DNA of 64,000 bases from Fontimonas thermophila (lineage in GTDB: Bacteria > Pseudomonadota > Gammaproteobacteria > Nevskiales > Nevskiaceae). The notes beneath the pieces are model-generated. The model saw only the letters and a program-made list of their open reading frames with translations. It did not search any database and was not told the origin of the DNA. Made by a program: the position numbers and the translations under genes. The stretch's first letter is position 1. Each line of letters begins with the position of its first letter. Shown one piece after another: positions 7,678 through 20,073 of this stretch. The stretch covers positions 1 through 64,000 of the forward strand of contig NZ_FOOC01000001.1 in NCBI RefSeq assembly GCF_900113085.1. Reading direction: 5' to 3'.

Positions 7678-8756
7678 GCCATTTCCTGCGGTGTGACCAG
7701 CGGCAGATACACGGTGAACACAGTGCAGCCCGGCCGGCTGCGGCACTCGATCAGCCCACCGTGACTGTGCACGAGATACTGTGCAATCGGCAGGCCAAGA
7801 CCGGTGCCTTGCGCGCGGGTGGTCACCATTGGGTAAAAGATCTTCTCGATCATCGTCGGTGGAATCCCGGGACCGTCGTCCTCGATGTCGATCTGGACGA
7901 CGAGCCTGTGGCGCAGCGCGCCGATCGTGAACTGCCGGCGTGTGCGCGTGCGCAGCACGATCGTGCCCTCGCCATCGACCGCCTGCAGGGCGTTGCGCAG
8001 CAGGTTGAGGATGGCCTGGATCAACTGCTCGCGGTCGGCGAGCAACTCCGGGATGCTCGGATCGTAATCGCGCAGCACGGTGACACCGTCCGGCGCCTCG
8101 GCCTGCACGAGCTGGCGCACGTGTTCGATGACTTCGTGGATGTTGAGCGGCGCTTTCTGTGGCAGCCGGTTGGGTCCGAGCAGCCGATCGACGAGGTTTT
8201 GCAGCCGATCGGCCTCGCGGATGATCACGCGCGTGTATTCGCGATGCCCGGCATCCGGATATTCGCGCTCGAGCAACTGCGCTGCCCCGCGGATGCCGCC
8301 GAGCGGGTTCTTGATCTCGTGCGCGAGCCCGCGGATCAGCTCGCGGCTGGCATCGAAATGGGCCAGCAACTGCTCGTCGCGGGAAATGCGCAGATGCCGC
8401 TCCACGGCCAGCAGTTCCATCAACAGCCCCGGCTTCTTGCCCGCAGCGAGAAACGGCGTGACGGTCCAGTCCACGGTCACGCCCGGATCGCCGTTGCGGC
8501 GCAGCTCGGTCTCGCGCTCGATGAACCCGGTCGCGGTCTGCAAGGCGCTGCGCAGCCGCGATTCGTAGCATTTGAACTGCGGAATCGCATCGAGCAGCGG
8601 CATGCCCAGCGCGAGCCGACGGGAAATCCCGAACATGCCCTCGCAGGCCGCATTCAGTGCCATCACGCGCAGCGCTTCATCGACGACGAGCACGGCGGTG
8701 GTCAACCCGTCGAGAACGTCCTCGGCGGTCACGCGACTCCTGGAAAGCGATTTCAT
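7674..8756 (-). CDS. ntrB: Nitrogen regulation sensor histidine kinase NtrB (GlnL)
   Basis: A 360-residue cytoplasmic histidine kinase that phosphorylates NtrC under nitrogen limitation and is controlled by PII. An N-terminal PAS domain (about 12-120: TTAVLVVDEALRVMALNAAC) is followed by the phosphorylation site His in GLAHEIKNPLGGIRGAAQLL, the N-box NLLRNALQAVDG, and G-boxes DDGPGIP and GTGLGLPIAQ. There are no membrane segments, as expected. It is the first gene of the ntrBC pair, overlapping ntrC by four bases. DUF4124 and glnA lie upstream in the same direction, separated from glnA by a terminator. Confidence 0.97.
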
Positions 8757-8859
8757 GGACTCGCCGACGCAAGATGCAGGCCAAAACCAGCGACGCCTAG
8801 GCTAGCCCATCCGGGCCTTGATGCACCAGATTGGTGCGCTTCTTTTCGGTGCGTTCGCG

Positions 8860-9369
8860 CTATCGCGGTGCGGGCGCGACGCTGAACGGGGTCTCGGCCG
8901 AACGTGCGACCTCGCGCCCCTGGGCGTCGTACACGGCCGCGCTGATGCGATACTCCCCGGGCGCGAGCGCAGGCAGCAGCAGGCTCAGCGCATCGACCGG
9001 CCGGTCGGTCAAGGCGCGACCGTCGAGGAAATACATCAGCCCGAACCCGCTGACCAGGCCGGGCATCACGCTCGCCGCCGCGACGGCGCGGTCGATGCCG
9101 GGGCGCAGCACCTGACCCGGCGTCGGCGCCTCGATGCTCACCGCAAAGCGGGCCGCACTGCGCAGGGCCTCGACCGAGTAAAAGCGCTTGCGCGCCCCCG
9201 CTGGCGTGGTCCCGGACGCAATCCCGAGCTGCAGCGGCTGGGCATGCGGATGCGGCGGCCGGTCGGTATAGCGCACGCTGCCATCCGGTTCGACGACCCG
9301 ATACACCTCGCCTGCGCCCGCGGCGGCGGCAAGCAGCAGGCCCAGCAACGGCAACAACCAGCGCGACAT
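8860..9369 (-). CDS. DUF4124-domain periplasmic protein
   Basis: A 169-residue exported protein. Residues 1-20 are a signal peptide ([17 protein letters not shown]); the DUF4124 domain follows immediately ([19 protein letters not shown]), whose Y/W-x-D..G-x-x-x-Y-TD pattern is typical. The rest (residues 70-165) looks like a beta-sandwich and has no recognised motif. DUF4124 genes are very commonly found next to glnA and ntrBC in gammaproteobacteria, but their function is unknown. It is separated from glnA by the terminator at 9415-9445 and from ntrB by 103 bp. Confidence 0.88.
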   Translation of the reverse strand: MSRWLLPLLGLLLAAAAGAGEVYRVVEPDGSVRYTDRPPHPHAQPLQLGIASGTTPAGARKRFYSVEALRSAARFAVSIEAPTPGQVLRPGIDRAVAAASVMPGLVSGFGLMYFLDGRALTDRPVDALSLLLPALAPGEYRISAAVYDAQGREVARSAETPFSVAPAPR

Positions 9370-9414
9370 GGCCGACAGGATACTGCGCCAAGGCCAGCGG
9401 CGGCCAAGAACGCC

Positions 9415-9445
9415 AAAAAAGAAACCCCGCCGGCGGCGGGGTTTC
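9415..9445 (-). terminator. Intrinsic terminator of glnA
   Basis: On the leftward strand GAAACCCCGCC pairs with GGCGGGGTTTC around a three-base loop and is followed by TTTTTT (AAAAAA at 9415-9420 on the plus strand). It lies about 18 bp beyond the glnA stop and is a textbook rho-independent terminator. Confidence 0.92.
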
Positions 9446-9463
9446 TCCTGGACCTTGCGCTTC

Positions 9464-10873
9464 TCAGAGCGAGTAGTACATGTCGAACTCGACCGGATGC
9501 GTGGTCATGCGGAAACGCGTGACCTCCTGCATCTTCAGCTCGATGTAGGCATCGATCAGATCGTCGGTGAACACGCCGCCGGCCTTGAGGAACTCGCGGT
9601 CCTTGTCGAGGTGCTCGAGCGCCATGTCCAGGCTGTGGCAGACACGGGGGATCTTCTTGTCCTCCTCTGGCGGCAGGTGGTAGAGGTCCTTGTCCGACGG
9701 ATCGCCCGGATGGATCTTGTTCTGGATGCCATCAAGGCCGGCCATCATCATCGCCGCGAACGCGAAATACGGGTTGGCGGTGGAGTCCGGGAAGCGCACT
9801 TCGATGCGGCGCGCCTTGGGGTTGGCGACGTACGGAATGCGGATCGACGCCGAGCGGTTGCGCGCCGAGTACGCGAGCATGACCGGCGCCTCGAACCCCG
9901 GCACCAGGCGCTTGTAGCTGTTCGTGCTCGCATTGGTGAAGGCGTTGAGCGCCTTGGCGTGCTTGAGGATGCCGCCGATGTAATACAGCGCAAGCTCGGA
10001 CAGCCCGCCATATTTGTCGCCGGAGAACAGGTTCTTGCCGTCCTTGGACAGCGACTGGTGCACGTGCATGCCGCTGCCGTTGTCACCGACGATCGGCTTG
10101 GGCATGAAGGTCGCGGTCTTGCCGTACTGATGGGCGACGTTCTGGACCACGTACTTGAGCTTGAGGACCTCGTCGGCCTTCTTGACGAGATTGCCGAATT
10201 TCACGCCGATCTCGCACTGGCCGGCGGTGGCGACCTCGTGATGGTGGACTTCCACCGGCATGCCGATGGCTTCCAGCGTCGTACACATCGCCGAACGCAC
10301 GTCCTGCAGCGCATCGACCGGCGGGACCGGAAAATACCCGCCCTTGACGGCCGGGCGATGCCCCGTGTTGCCATGCTCATAGGCACGACCCGAGTTCCAC
10401 GCCGCGTTCTCGGCGTCGATCTCGACGAAACACCCCTTCATGCTGGCTTCCCAGCGCACCGAGTCGAACACGAAAAACTCGTTCTCGGGGCCGAAAAACG
10501 CCTGATCGGCAATGCCGGTGGACTTGAGATAGGCCTCGGCACGCTTGGCGAGCGAGCGCGGATCGCGCGAATAGCCCTCGCCCGTGGACGGCTCGATGAC
10601 ATCGCAGGTCAGAACCAGCGTGCTGTCCTCGAAGAACGGATCGATATACGCGGTAGCAGGATCCGGCATCAGGATCATGTCGGACTCGTTGATCCCCTTC
10701 CAGCCGGCGATCGACGAACCGTCGAACATCTTGCCGGTGGTGAGAACGTCTTCGTCGACCGCGTGCGCCGGAACCGTGACGTGCTGTTCCTTGCCGCGGG
10801 TATCGCAGAAGCGGAAGTCGACGAACTTGACCTCCTTCTCTTTGATCATCTTGAGTACATCATTACCCGACAT
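9464..10873 (-). CDS. glnA: Glutamine synthetase, type I
   Basis: A 469-residue enzyme, the same length as E. coli GlnA, that makes glutamine from glutamate, ammonia and ATP as a dodecamer. The beta-Grasp domain starts [18 protein letters not shown]; catalytic signatures include [17 protein letters not shown], the metal ligands in [12 protein letters not shown], the ATP-binding [11 protein letters not shown] and [21 protein letters not shown] carries the Tyr that is adenylylated in type I-beta enzymes, so post-translational control by GlnE is expected. ATG 10873 is preferred for family fit; the frame extends 21 codons upstream. A sigma-54 promoter lies at 10942-10957 and a terminator follows the gene. 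Confidence 0.98.
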   Translation of the reverse strand: MSGNDVLKMIKEKEVKFVDFRFCDTRGKEQHVTVPAHAVDEDVLTTGKMFDGSSIAGWKGINESDMILMPDPATAYIDPFFEDSTLVLTCDVIEPSTGEGYSRDPRSLAKRAEAYLKSTGIADQAFFGPENEFFVFDSVRWEASMKGCFVEIDAENAAWNSGRAYEHGNTGHRPAVKGGYFPVPPVDALQDVRSAMCTTLEAIGMPVEVHHHEVATAGQCEIGVKFGNLVKKADEVLKLKYVVQNVAHQYGKTATFMPKPIVGDNGSGMHVHQSLSKDGKNLFSGDKYGGLSELALYYIGGILKHAKALNAFTNASTNSYKRLVPGFEAPVMLAYSARNRSASIRIPYVANPKARRIEVRFPDSTANPYFAFAAMMMAGLDGIQNKIHPGDPSDKDLYHLPPEEDKKIPRVCHSLDMALEHLDKDREFLKAGGVFTDDLIDAYIELKMQEVTRFRMTTHPVEFDMYYSL

Positions 10874-10941
10874 GGGTCTCTCCTGAGGGACGGTGTGATG
10901 GGTTCGCTGCGGGCCACCCCGCATCGCGTGCGCCAAAATGA

Positions 10942-10957
10942 AGCACGATCCGTGCCA
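10942..10957 (-). promoter_or_regulatory. Sigma-54 promoter of glnA
   Basis: Leftward, TGGCACGGATCGTGCT matches the -24/-12 consensus TGGCACG-N4-TTGCW with the GG and GC at correct spacing and one mismatch. It lies about 70 bp upstream of the glnA start, giving a leader of about 60 nt. Adjacent ntrBC supports NtrC control; I did not find a convincing NtrC enhancer. Confidence 0.8.
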
Positions 10958-11064
10958 TCGGCTGGCATACGCGGGTGGGGCGGCTATCCTAGCCGAATGG
11001 CGGCAATCCGGCTGCCGCTGGTCATGCCGTGTCCGTTACGCGCCCGGGAACAGCGAATGCGCAT

Positions 11065-11073
11065 TGCTATACT
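11065..11073 (+). promoter_or_regulatory. Extended -10 promoter of glyQ
   Basis: TGCTATACT fits an extended -10 (TG-n-TATACT) 28 bp upstream of the glyQ start. No strong -35 is visible. A perfect inverted repeat CGGCTA-TCC-TAGCCG lies at 10981-10995 in the same intergenic region. Confidence 0.5.
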
Positions 11074-11101
11074 CGCCACCCCTGCGCCGGGCCCGATCGC
11101 C

Positions 11102-12028
11102 ATGACGTCCCCCAATCCTCTCTCGTTCCAGGACTTGATCTTCACGCTGCAAAGCTTCTGGGCCGACCACGGCTGCGTGATCGTCCAGCCGATGGACATG
11201 GAAATGGGCGCCGGGACGTTTCACTGGTCCACGTTCCTGCGCGCGATCGGCCCCGAGCCCTGGAACACGGCGTACGTCCAGCCTTCACGCCGGCCGACCG
11301 ACGGCCGCTACGGCGAGAATCCCAACCGCCTGCAGCACTACTACCAGTTCCAGGTGCTGATGAAACCAAGCCCGCCCAACCTCCAGCAGCTCTATCTGGA
11401 CTCGCTCGAGCTGCTCGGCTTCGACCCCTTGACCCACGACATCCGCTTCGTCGAGGACAACTGGGAATCCCCCACGCTGGGCGCCTGGGGCCTGGGCTGG
11501 GAAGTGTGGCTGAACGGCATGGAAGTCACCCAGTTCACCTACTTCCAGCAGGTGGGCGGACTCGAGTGCAAACCCGTGTCCGGGGAGATTACTTACGGCC
11601 TCGAACGGCTGGCGATGTACATCCAGAAAAAAGAAAGCGTGTTCGACCTGGTGTGGACCCAAGACGCGCGGAGCGGGCGCGTCGTCACCTACGGCGACGT
11701 CTATCACCAGAACGAAGTCGAGCAATCCGCCTATAACTTCGAACACGCCGACACGGACGCGCTGTTCGCGCGCTTTGCAGCCGCCGAGGCCGAATGCCAG
11801 CGCCTGCTCGCGCTCGATCCGCCGCTGCCCCTGCCAGCCTACGAGCGCACGATCCAGGCCTCCCACGCCTTCAACCTGCTCGACGCCCGCGGCGCGATCT
11901 CGGTGACCGAACGCCAGGCCTACATCCTGCGCGTGCGGGCGCTGGCGCGGGCCTGCGCCGAGGCGTATTACCAGGCGCGCGCAGCGATGGGGTTTCCAAT
12001 GTGTGCGCCGCGCCGCCGCGCCGCCTGA
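11102..12028 (+). CDS. glyQ: Glycine--tRNA ligase alpha subunit
   Basis: A 308-residue alpha subunit of the bacterial alpha2-beta2 glycyl-tRNA synthetase, which forms glycyl-adenylate. Typical motifs include [62 protein letters not shown] in its conserved core, [20 protein letters not shown] and [14 protein letters not shown] 11102 gives the usual N-terminus. The partner glyS is normally directly downstream, but here it is almost 6 kb away behind metR, metE and katG, all apparently functional. Both subunits are still complete, so separate transcription is implied; each has its own upstream AT-rich or -10-like region. Confidence 0.97.
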   Translation: MTSPNPLSFQDLIFTLQSFWADHGCVIVQPMDMEMGAGTFHWSTFLRAIGPEPWNTAYVQPSRRPTDGRYGENPNRLQHYYQFQVLMKPSPPNLQQLYLDSLELLGFDPLTHDIRFVEDNWESPTLGAWGLGWEVWLNGMEVTQFTYFQQVGGLECKPVSGEITYGLERLAMYIQKKESVFDLVWTQDARSGRVVTYGDVYHQNEVEQSAYNFEHADTDALFARFAAAEAECQRLLALDPPLPLPAYERTIQASHAFNLLDARGAISVTERQAYILRVRALARACAEAYYQARAAMGFPMCAPRRRAA

Positions 12029-12058
12029 TCAACCGCCCGGCCACCGCGCGCGTAAAGC

Positions 12059-12086
12059 GGCATCTGATTCATGGCATCTGATTCAT
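12059..12086. repeat. Tandem 14-bp direct repeat
   Basis: GGCATCTGATTCAT occurs twice in immediate succession, 30 bp after the glyQ stop and 28 bp before the metR stop. It lies exactly at the junction where the normal glyQ-glyS order is broken, so it may be a scar of the rearrangement. Confidence 0.9.
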
Positions 12087-12114
12087 ATCGGATTGGATCC
12101 CCGTCGCCGCATTT

Positions 12115-13014
12115 TCAGCGCACGCTCTCGCGCACCTTGGCGATGAAATCCTTGAGGTAAGGTTTGTCGGCCAGACTCTGCGGCACTGCTGCGGATAGCG
12201 CGCAGTGCAAGCCGCGCGCCCCCAGCGGCTTGCCGACGACATAGCCGCGTTCCAGATACGGCTTGACGCTCCAGTCCGGCAGCGCAGCGATGCCGCGGCG
12301 GCTGGCGACGAGCTGCAGGATGGCGACGGTCAGCTCGGCGTTGCGCCGCTTCGGGCGGATACCGCGCGGCGCAAGGAAATAGCGGATGACGTCGATCATC
12401 GCATCGTCCACCGGATAGCTGATCAAGACCTGGTCTGCGAAATCCCCCGGGGTCAGATACGGTTTGCGCGCGAGCGGATGATCGGGCGCGAGGATGGCGA
12501 GCGTCTCGTAGGTGAACAGCGGCACGGTGACGATGCCCGGCCGCCGCGGCGGCTTGCCGTGAATCACGGCAAAGTCCGCGCGCCCCTGCTCGATCAACGC
12601 CAGTGGATCGGCGCGAAAACCGCCGACCAGATCCAGTTCGACCTGCGGCCAGTGCGCACGCATCGCGTCCATCGCCGGCATCAGCCAGTCGTAACAGGTA
12701 TGGCATTCGACGACGATGCGCAGCTCGCCGTGCGCACCGGCGACGCGCTGGGCGATGTCGCGCTCGGTCTCGTCGATGCGCGCGAGCACCTCGCGGGCGA
12801 GCGCGACCAGGCGGCTGCCGATCTGCGTCAGGCGCAAAGGTTTGGTCTTGCGCTCGAACAGCGGCGCGCCGTAGTGCGCCTCCAGCAGCTTGATCTGGTG
12901 CGACAGCGCCGATTGCGTGACGAACACGCGCTCGGCGGCCTTGGCGAGCGACCCGCTGTCGGCGAGCGCGACCAGGGTCTGCAGGTGACGGATCTCGAGC
13001 ACGGAGCGCGCCAT
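12115..13014 (-). CDS. metR: LysR-family methionine regulator MetR
   Basis: A 299-residue LysR-type activator of methionine genes that senses homocysteine. The N-terminal winged helix (EIRHLQTLVALADSGSLAKAAE, FVTQSALSHQIKLLE) is followed by an effector domain containing ELRIVVECHTCYDWLMPAMD, a MetR signature, and DPLALIEQGRADFAVI. It is divergent from metE, with a perfect TGAA-N5-TTCA MetR box between them, which is the classical metR/metE arrangement and implies activation of metE and autocontrol. Start ATG 13014 fits the family; the frame extends slightly upstream. Confidence 0.95.
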   Translation of the reverse strand: MARSVLEIRHLQTLVALADSGSLAKAAERVFVTQSALSHQIKLLEAHYGAPLFERKTKPLRLTQIGSRLVALAREVLARIDETERDIAQRVAGAHGELRIVVECHTCYDWLMPAMDAMRAHWPQVELDLVGGFRADPLALIEQGRADFAVIHGKPPRRPGIVTVPLFTYETLAILAPDHPLARKPYLTPGDFADQVLISYPVDDAMIDVIRYFLAPRGIRPKRRNAELTVAILQLVASRRGIAALPDWSVKPYLERGYVVGKPLGARGLHCALSAAVPQSLADKPYLKDFIAKVRESVR

Positions 13015-13032
13015 CGGGCATCCTCATCATGA

Positions 13033-13076
13033 TGAATACGATTCATGATGAACTAAACCAACGTGAAGTTGAATCA
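13033..13076. promoter_or_regulatory. MetR operator pair in metR-metE intergenic region
   Basis: TGAATACGATTCA (13033-13045) is a perfect match to the MetR consensus TGAA-N5-TTCA. A second, one-mismatch site TGAAGTTGAATCA lies at 13064-13076, 31 bases further towards metE. Two such sites between divergent metR and metE are known from enteric bacteria. Confidence 0.8.
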
Positions 13077-13129
13077 TATCCGTGCGGGGTCGATCATCAC
13101 CGCTCGCGATCAATCGACACACGCAGGAC

Positions 13130-15433
13130 ATGACCACCGCACACATCCTGGGTTTTCCCCGCATCGGCGCGCAGCGCGAGCTGAAGTTCGCGCTGGAAGC
13201 ACACTGGAAGGGCGCGCTCGACGCAGACGGCCTGCACGAGGTGGCCCGCCAACTGCGCGCGCGGCACTGGCAGCAGCAGCGCGATGCGGGGCTCGACTTC
13301 GTCACCGTCGGGGACTTTGCGTTCTACGACCACGTGCACACCGTCACCGCGCTGGTCGGCGCCGCACCGCTGCGTTTCGGATTCGATGGCCCGGTCGGGC
13401 TCGCCGAATACTTCGCGATGGCGCGTGGAACCGCCGATCAACCGGCGCTGGCGCTGAAAAAATGGTTCGACACCAACTATCACTATCTCGTGCCGGAGAT
13501 CGGCGCCGATACGCGTTTTGCCTTGAACCGCGACTGGCTGCTGCCGGAGGTGCGCGAAGCGCTCGCGCTGGGTCATCGCGTCAAGGTCGCCCTCACCGGC
13601 CCACTGACCTGGCTGTGGCTCGCGCACGCCGACGCAGGCTTCGACAAGCTGTCGTCCTTGAGCCTGCTGCTCAATGTGTACTGGGCCCTGCTCGCCGAAC
13701 TCAAAAACCTCGGCATCGAATGGGTGCAGCTCGACGAGCCGATCCTCGCCCTCGATCTGCCGGAGCCGTGGGTACGTGCGCTCGAAACCGCCTATCGCGA
13801 GCTCTCCGCGGCGGGGCCGCGTCTGCTGCTCGCAACCTATTTCGGCTCGGTGGCCGAACACGCTGCGCGGCTCAAATCCCTGCCGATCGCCGGGTTGCAC
13901 CTGGATCTGGTGCGTGCTCCGGCGCAGCTCGATGCCTTCCTGGACGGCTGGCCGGACGAGCGCGTGCTGTCGGCCGGCGTCATCGACGGCCGCAACATCT
14001 GGCGCACGGATCTTGCCGCAACGCTCGGTCGCCTGCATGGGGCGCATCGCGCGCTCGGTGAGCGGCTGTGGCTCGCCGCGTCCTGCTCGCTGCTGCACGT
14101 TCCGCACGATCTATCGCAGGAGACGCGGCTCGATCCGCGCATCCGGCGCTGGATCGCCTTTGCGCAGCAAAAGCTCGAGGAACTGGCGCTGCTCAAGCGC
14201 GCGCTCGACGAGGGCGAAAGTGCGGTCTGGCGGGCGCTGCACGATGCAGCGATCGCGCTCGAAGAGCGGCGCTCGGCGCCGAGTACCTGTATCGAGCCCG
14301 TGCGCGCACACATGCGCACGCTGACCGCCGCCCAGGAACGCCGGGCGTCGCCGTTTCCGCAGCGCCGCGCCGCGCAGCAGACGCGCCTGCAGTTGCCGCT
14401 GCTGCCGACGACGACCATCGGTTCGTTCCCGCAAACGCCGGAAATCCGCGCCGCGCGCGCCGCATTCAAGGCCGGGCGCATCGACCAGGCTGCCTACGAC
14501 GCGGCGATGCGAGCCGAGATCCGCCACGCCATCGCGCAGCAAGAGGCGCTCGGGCTCGACGTGCTCGTGCACGGGGAAGCCGAGCGCAATGACATGGTCG
14601 AGTATTTCGGCGAGCAGCTCGCCGGTTTTGCCGTCACCGAGCATGGCTGGGTGCAGAGCTATGGCTCGCGCTGCGTGAAGCCGCCCCTCATCCACGGCGA
14701 CGTCTTCCGCCCCGCGCCGATGACGGTGGAATGGACGCGCTATGCGCAAAGCCTGACCGCCAAGCCGGTCAAGGGCATGCTCACCGGCCCGCTGACGATG
14801 CTGATGTGGAGCTTCGTGCGCGACGACCTGCCGCGCCGTGACGTCGCCTTGCAGCTCGCGCTTGCGCTGCGCGACGAAGTGCTGGATCTCGAAACCGCCG
14901 GCATCGCCGTCATCCAGATCGACGAGCCGGCGCTGCGCGAGGGGCTGCCGCTTCAAAAAGCCGACTGGCCCGATTACCTCGGCTGGGCCGTGCGCGCGTT
15001 TCGCATCGCCGCAAGCGGCGTGCGCGACGACACGCAGATCCACACCCACATGTGCTACTCGGAATTCGCCGACATCCTGCCGGCGATCGCCGATCTCGAT
15101 GCCGACGTCATCACGATCGAAACCGCACGCTCGCACATGAAGCTGCTCGATGCCTTTGCCGAATTCCGCTATCCGAACGACATCGGCCCCGGCCTTTATG
15201 ACATCCACTCGCCGCGCGTCCCTGCGCAGGCCGAAATGCAGCGCCTGCTGGATCGGGCGCTCGCGGTGTTTCCGGGCGAACGGCTGTGGGTCAATCCGGA
15301 CTGTGGACTGAAAACGCGTAACTGGCCCGAGGTGGCGGCGGCGCTGCGCACGATGGTCGCGGTCGCTCACGCAACACGCACGCAGCTTGCGTCCGCGGCG
15401 TGCCTCCAACGCAGCGCCGAGGCACCGGCCTGA
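13130..15433 (+). CDS. metE: Cobalamin-independent methionine synthase
   Basis: A 767-residue enzyme transferring a methyl group from methyltetrahydropteroyl-triglutamate to homocysteine without B12. The N-terminal half begins [19 protein letters not shown]; the catalytic C-terminal barrel begins [14 protein letters not shown] and contains [26 protein letters not shown], and the zinc ligands in THMCYSEF and [12 protein letters not shown] 13130 is preceded by AGGA and matches the family start. It is the target of MetR, encoded divergently. It faces katG, with a long inverted repeat between the two stops. Being a slow and oxidation-sensitive enzyme, its pairing here with katG is notable but may be chance. 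Confidence 0.97.
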   Translation: MTTAHILGFPRIGAQRELKFALEAHWKGALDADGLHEVARQLRARHWQQQRDAGLDFVTVGDFAFYDHVHTVTALVGAAPLRFGFDGPVGLAEYFAMARGTADQPALALKKWFDTNYHYLVPEIGADTRFALNRDWLLPEVREALALGHRVKVALTGPLTWLWLAHADAGFDKLSSLSLLLNVYWALLAELKNLGIEWVQLDEPILALDLPEPWVRALETAYRELSAAGPRLLLATYFGSVAEHAARLKSLPIAGLHLDLVRAPAQLDAFLDGWPDERVLSAGVIDGRNIWRTDLAATLGRLHGAHRALGERLWLAASCSLLHVPHDLSQETRLDPRIRRWIAFAQQKLEELALLKRALDEGESAVWRALHDAAIALEERRSAPSTCIEPVRAHMRTLTAAQERRASPFPQRRAAQQTRLQLPLLPTTTIGSFPQTPEIRAARAAFKAGRIDQAAYDAAMRAEIRHAIAQQEALGLDVLVHGEAERNDMVEYFGEQLAGFAVTEHGWVQSYGSRCVKPPLIHGDVFRPAPMTVEWTRYAQSLTAKPVKGMLTGPLTMLMWSFVRDDLPRRDVALQLALALRDEVLDLETAGIAVIQIDEPALREGLPLQKADWPDYLGWAVRAFRIAASGVRDDTQIHTHMCYSEFADILPAIADLDADVITIETARSHMKLLDAFAEFRYPNDIGPGLYDIHSPRVPAQAEMQRLLDRALAVFPGERLWVNPDCGLKTRNWPEVAAALRTMVAVAHATRTQLASAACLQRSAEAPA

Positions 15434-15445
15434 CCGGCGCAAACA

Positions 15446-15480
15446 GCGCAAAGCCGCCGGTCAGACCGGCGGCCTTGCGC
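15446..15480. terminator. Bidirectional stem-loop between metE and katG
   Basis: GCGCAA-GCCGCCGGTC pairs with GACCGGCGGC-TTGCGC with one internal mismatch. It lies between two convergent stops (15433 and 15504). There is no T-run on either side, so termination is inferred from position and stem strength. Confidence 0.6.
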
Positions 15481-15503
15481 ATGCCCTTGCCGTGCGGCCG
15501 GGC

Positions 15504-17905
<2,402 letters not shown>

Positions 17906-17980
17906 TTGGCCAAATGCCCGCCGATCCCGGACAATCCCGCCTCTTTTTGGCATCTTTGCCTTGTCTGATCCAGCCTGATC

Positions 17981-20047
17981 ATGGCCCGTGACCTCTTGCT
18001 CGAACTGGGCACCGAAGACCTGCCCGCCCGCTACGTCATCCCGCTGGCCGAGGCCCTGCACGAAGGCCTGACCAAGGGTCTGCGCCAACGCGGCATCGCC
18101 TTCGGCGCAGCGCGCCGCTACGCGACCCCGCGTCGGCTCGCCGTGGTGCTCTCCGCGGTCTGCGAGCAGCAACCGGACCAGACCGTCGAGCGCCTGGGTC
18201 CGGCCCTGGCGGCGGCCGTCAAGGATGGCCAGCCGACGCCGGCAGGGCTGGGTTTTGCGCGCGCCTGTGGCGTTGCGTTTACCGCGCTGGGGCAAAAGGA
18301 CGGCAAGCTGTACTTCCGCCAGTCCACGCCCGGCCGCCCGACCACGGCCTTGTTGCCGGAGGTCTTCGAAGCCGCGCTCAAGCGAATGGACGAGCACGTG
18401 GCCAAGCGCATGCGCTGGGGCGATGGCGACGAGACTTTCGTGCGCCCGGTGCAGTGGCTGCTGTGTCTGTTCGGGGACGAGGTCGTGCCGCTCGTGCGCT
18501 TCGGCCTCACCGCCGACCGGATCACCTATGGCCACCGCTTCCACGCACCGGCGCCGATCGCGCTCGCCAGCCCGGCGGATTACGAAACCGCGCTGCGCAC
18601 GGCCCGGGTGCTCGCCGATCCGGCCACGCGCAAGGCCGAGGTGCGCCGCCAGATCGAAACCGAGGCGCGCAAGCTAGCGGGTCACGTGCGCATCACCGAC
18701 GCGTTGCTCGACGAGGTGACGGCGCTGGTCGAATGGCCGGTCGCGGTCATCGGGCATTTCGAGGACCGCTTCCTCGCACTGCCGCCCGAGGTCGTCGTCG
18801 CGACCGTCGAGACCAACCAGCGCTACTTCACCGTCTTCCGCGACGCCGCGCAGACCCAACTGACCAACGCGTTCATCACCGTGTGCAACATCGAGTCGCG
18901 CGATGTTGCCCAGGTCATCGCCGGCAACGAGCGCGTCATCCGCCCACGCCTGACCGATGCGCTGTTCTTCTGGCAGCAGGACTTAAAGCAGCCGCTCGAA
19001 GCGTATGGCGCAAAGCTGGCGACCGTGACCTTCCACCAGGCGCTGGGCACGATGGCCGATAAGGTCGGGCGTCTGCGCCGCCTCGCCGTCACGATCGCGC
19101 AGGCGCTGGGCGTGGACGCAGCGTATGCCGAACGCGCCGCTGCACTATGCAAGAACGACCTGGTCACGCGCATGGTGTACGAGTTCCCCGAGTTGCAGGG
19201 CATCATGGGCGGGCACTACGCACGCGCGTCCGGCGAGCCGGATGCGGTGGCACAGGCCATCCGCGAGCACTACCAGCCGACCCAGCAAGGCACGCCGATC
19301 CCGGCGACGATGCAGGGCCGCATCCTCGCCCTCGCCGACAAGCTCGACACCCTCGCTGGCATTTTCGCGGTCGGCCAGAAACCCAGCGCCAGCAAGGATC
19401 CGTTCGCGCTGCGCCGCGCCGCGCTGGGGGTGCTGCGCATCTGCCTGGAAGCGGAACTGCCGCTTGATCTGCGCGCACTGCTGCACACCGCGCTGGAACT
19501 GCAACCGGCCGGTGCGCGCGATGCGGCGATGCTGCGCGAGCTCGAGGATTTCATCTTCGACCGCCTGCGCGCCCATGTGGTCGGCCAGCGCGTCGAGGGC
19601 CGTGAGATCGCGGCCGAGACCTTCGCGGCCGTGCGCGCCCTCGGCATCCCAAGACCGCTCGATTTCCTGCGCCGCCTGTATGCGGTGCACGCCTTCGTCG
19701 CCGAGCCCGCCGCGCCCGATCTCGCCGCCGCGAACAAGCGCATCCGCAACATCCTGCGGCAGGCCGGCACGGCCCCCGACACGGTCGATCCGGCACGCTT
19801 TGAGCATGCCGCCGAACACGCCCTGTTCGAGGCGATGAAAACCCTGGATGCGCGTAACGCCCAGACCGCGGACTATCGTGCGCAGCTGGTGAACCTCGCC
19901 GCGCTGCGCGAACCGGTGGACCGCTTCTTCGAACAGGTGATGGTCAATGTCGAAGACGCTGTGCTGCGTGCCAACCGTCTGGCGCTGCTCGCCCAGCTCG
20001 ACCGGCTGTGCCGCTCGGTCGCCGACCTGTCCTGCCTGCCCGGCTGA
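17981..20047 (+). CDS. glyS: Glycine--tRNA ligase beta subunit
   Basis: A 688-residue beta subunit of glycyl-tRNA synthetase, which recognises tRNA-Gly. It starts RDLLLELGTEDLPARYV, the family N-terminus, and contains RRYATPRRLAVVL, MRWGDGDETFVRPVQWLLCL, FSA-like PEVVVATVETNQRYF and the HD-like FPELQGIMGGHYA, ending with an anticodon-binding DALR domain (about 580-680). Length equals the E. coli protein (689). The start is ATG 17981. It is separated from glyQ by three unrelated genes and followed after 26 bp by gmhB, so the two are probably co-transcribed. Confidence 0.97.
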   Translation: MARDLLLELGTEDLPARYVIPLAEALHEGLTKGLRQRGIAFGAARRYATPRRLAVVLSAVCEQQPDQTVERLGPALAAAVKDGQPTPAGLGFARACGVAFTALGQKDGKLYFRQSTPGRPTTALLPEVFEAALKRMDEHVAKRMRWGDGDETFVRPVQWLLCLFGDEVVPLVRFGLTADRITYGHRFHAPAPIALASPADYETALRTARVLADPATRKAEVRRQIETEARKLAGHVRITDALLDEVTALVEWPVAVIGHFEDRFLALPPEVVVATVETNQRYFTVFRDAAQTQLTNAFITVCNIESRDVAQVIAGNERVIRPRLTDALFFWQQDLKQPLEAYGAKLATVTFHQALGTMADKVGRLRRLAVTIAQALGVDAAYAERAAALCKNDLVTRMVYEFPELQGIMGGHYARASGEPDAVAQAIREHYQPTQQGTPIPATMQGRILALADKLDTLAGIFAVGQKPSASKDPFALRRAALGVLRICLEAELPLDLRALLHTALELQPAGARDAAMLRELEDFIFDRLRAHVVGQRVEGREIAAETFAAVRALGIPRPLDFLRRLYAVHAFVAEPAAPDLAAANKRIRNILRQAGTAPDTVDPARFEHAAEHALFEAMKTLDARNAQTADYRAQLVNLAALREPVDRFFEQVMVNVEDAVLRANRLALLAQLDRLCRSVADLSCLPG

Positions 20048-20073
20048 ACACTGCGCCACGCGACGGTGCTGCC

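Noticed and set aside
9368-11101. Long upstream extension of the glyQ frame through glnA
   Set aside because: GlyQ families start at the ATG at 11102; the extension is antisense to glnA and has no similarity.
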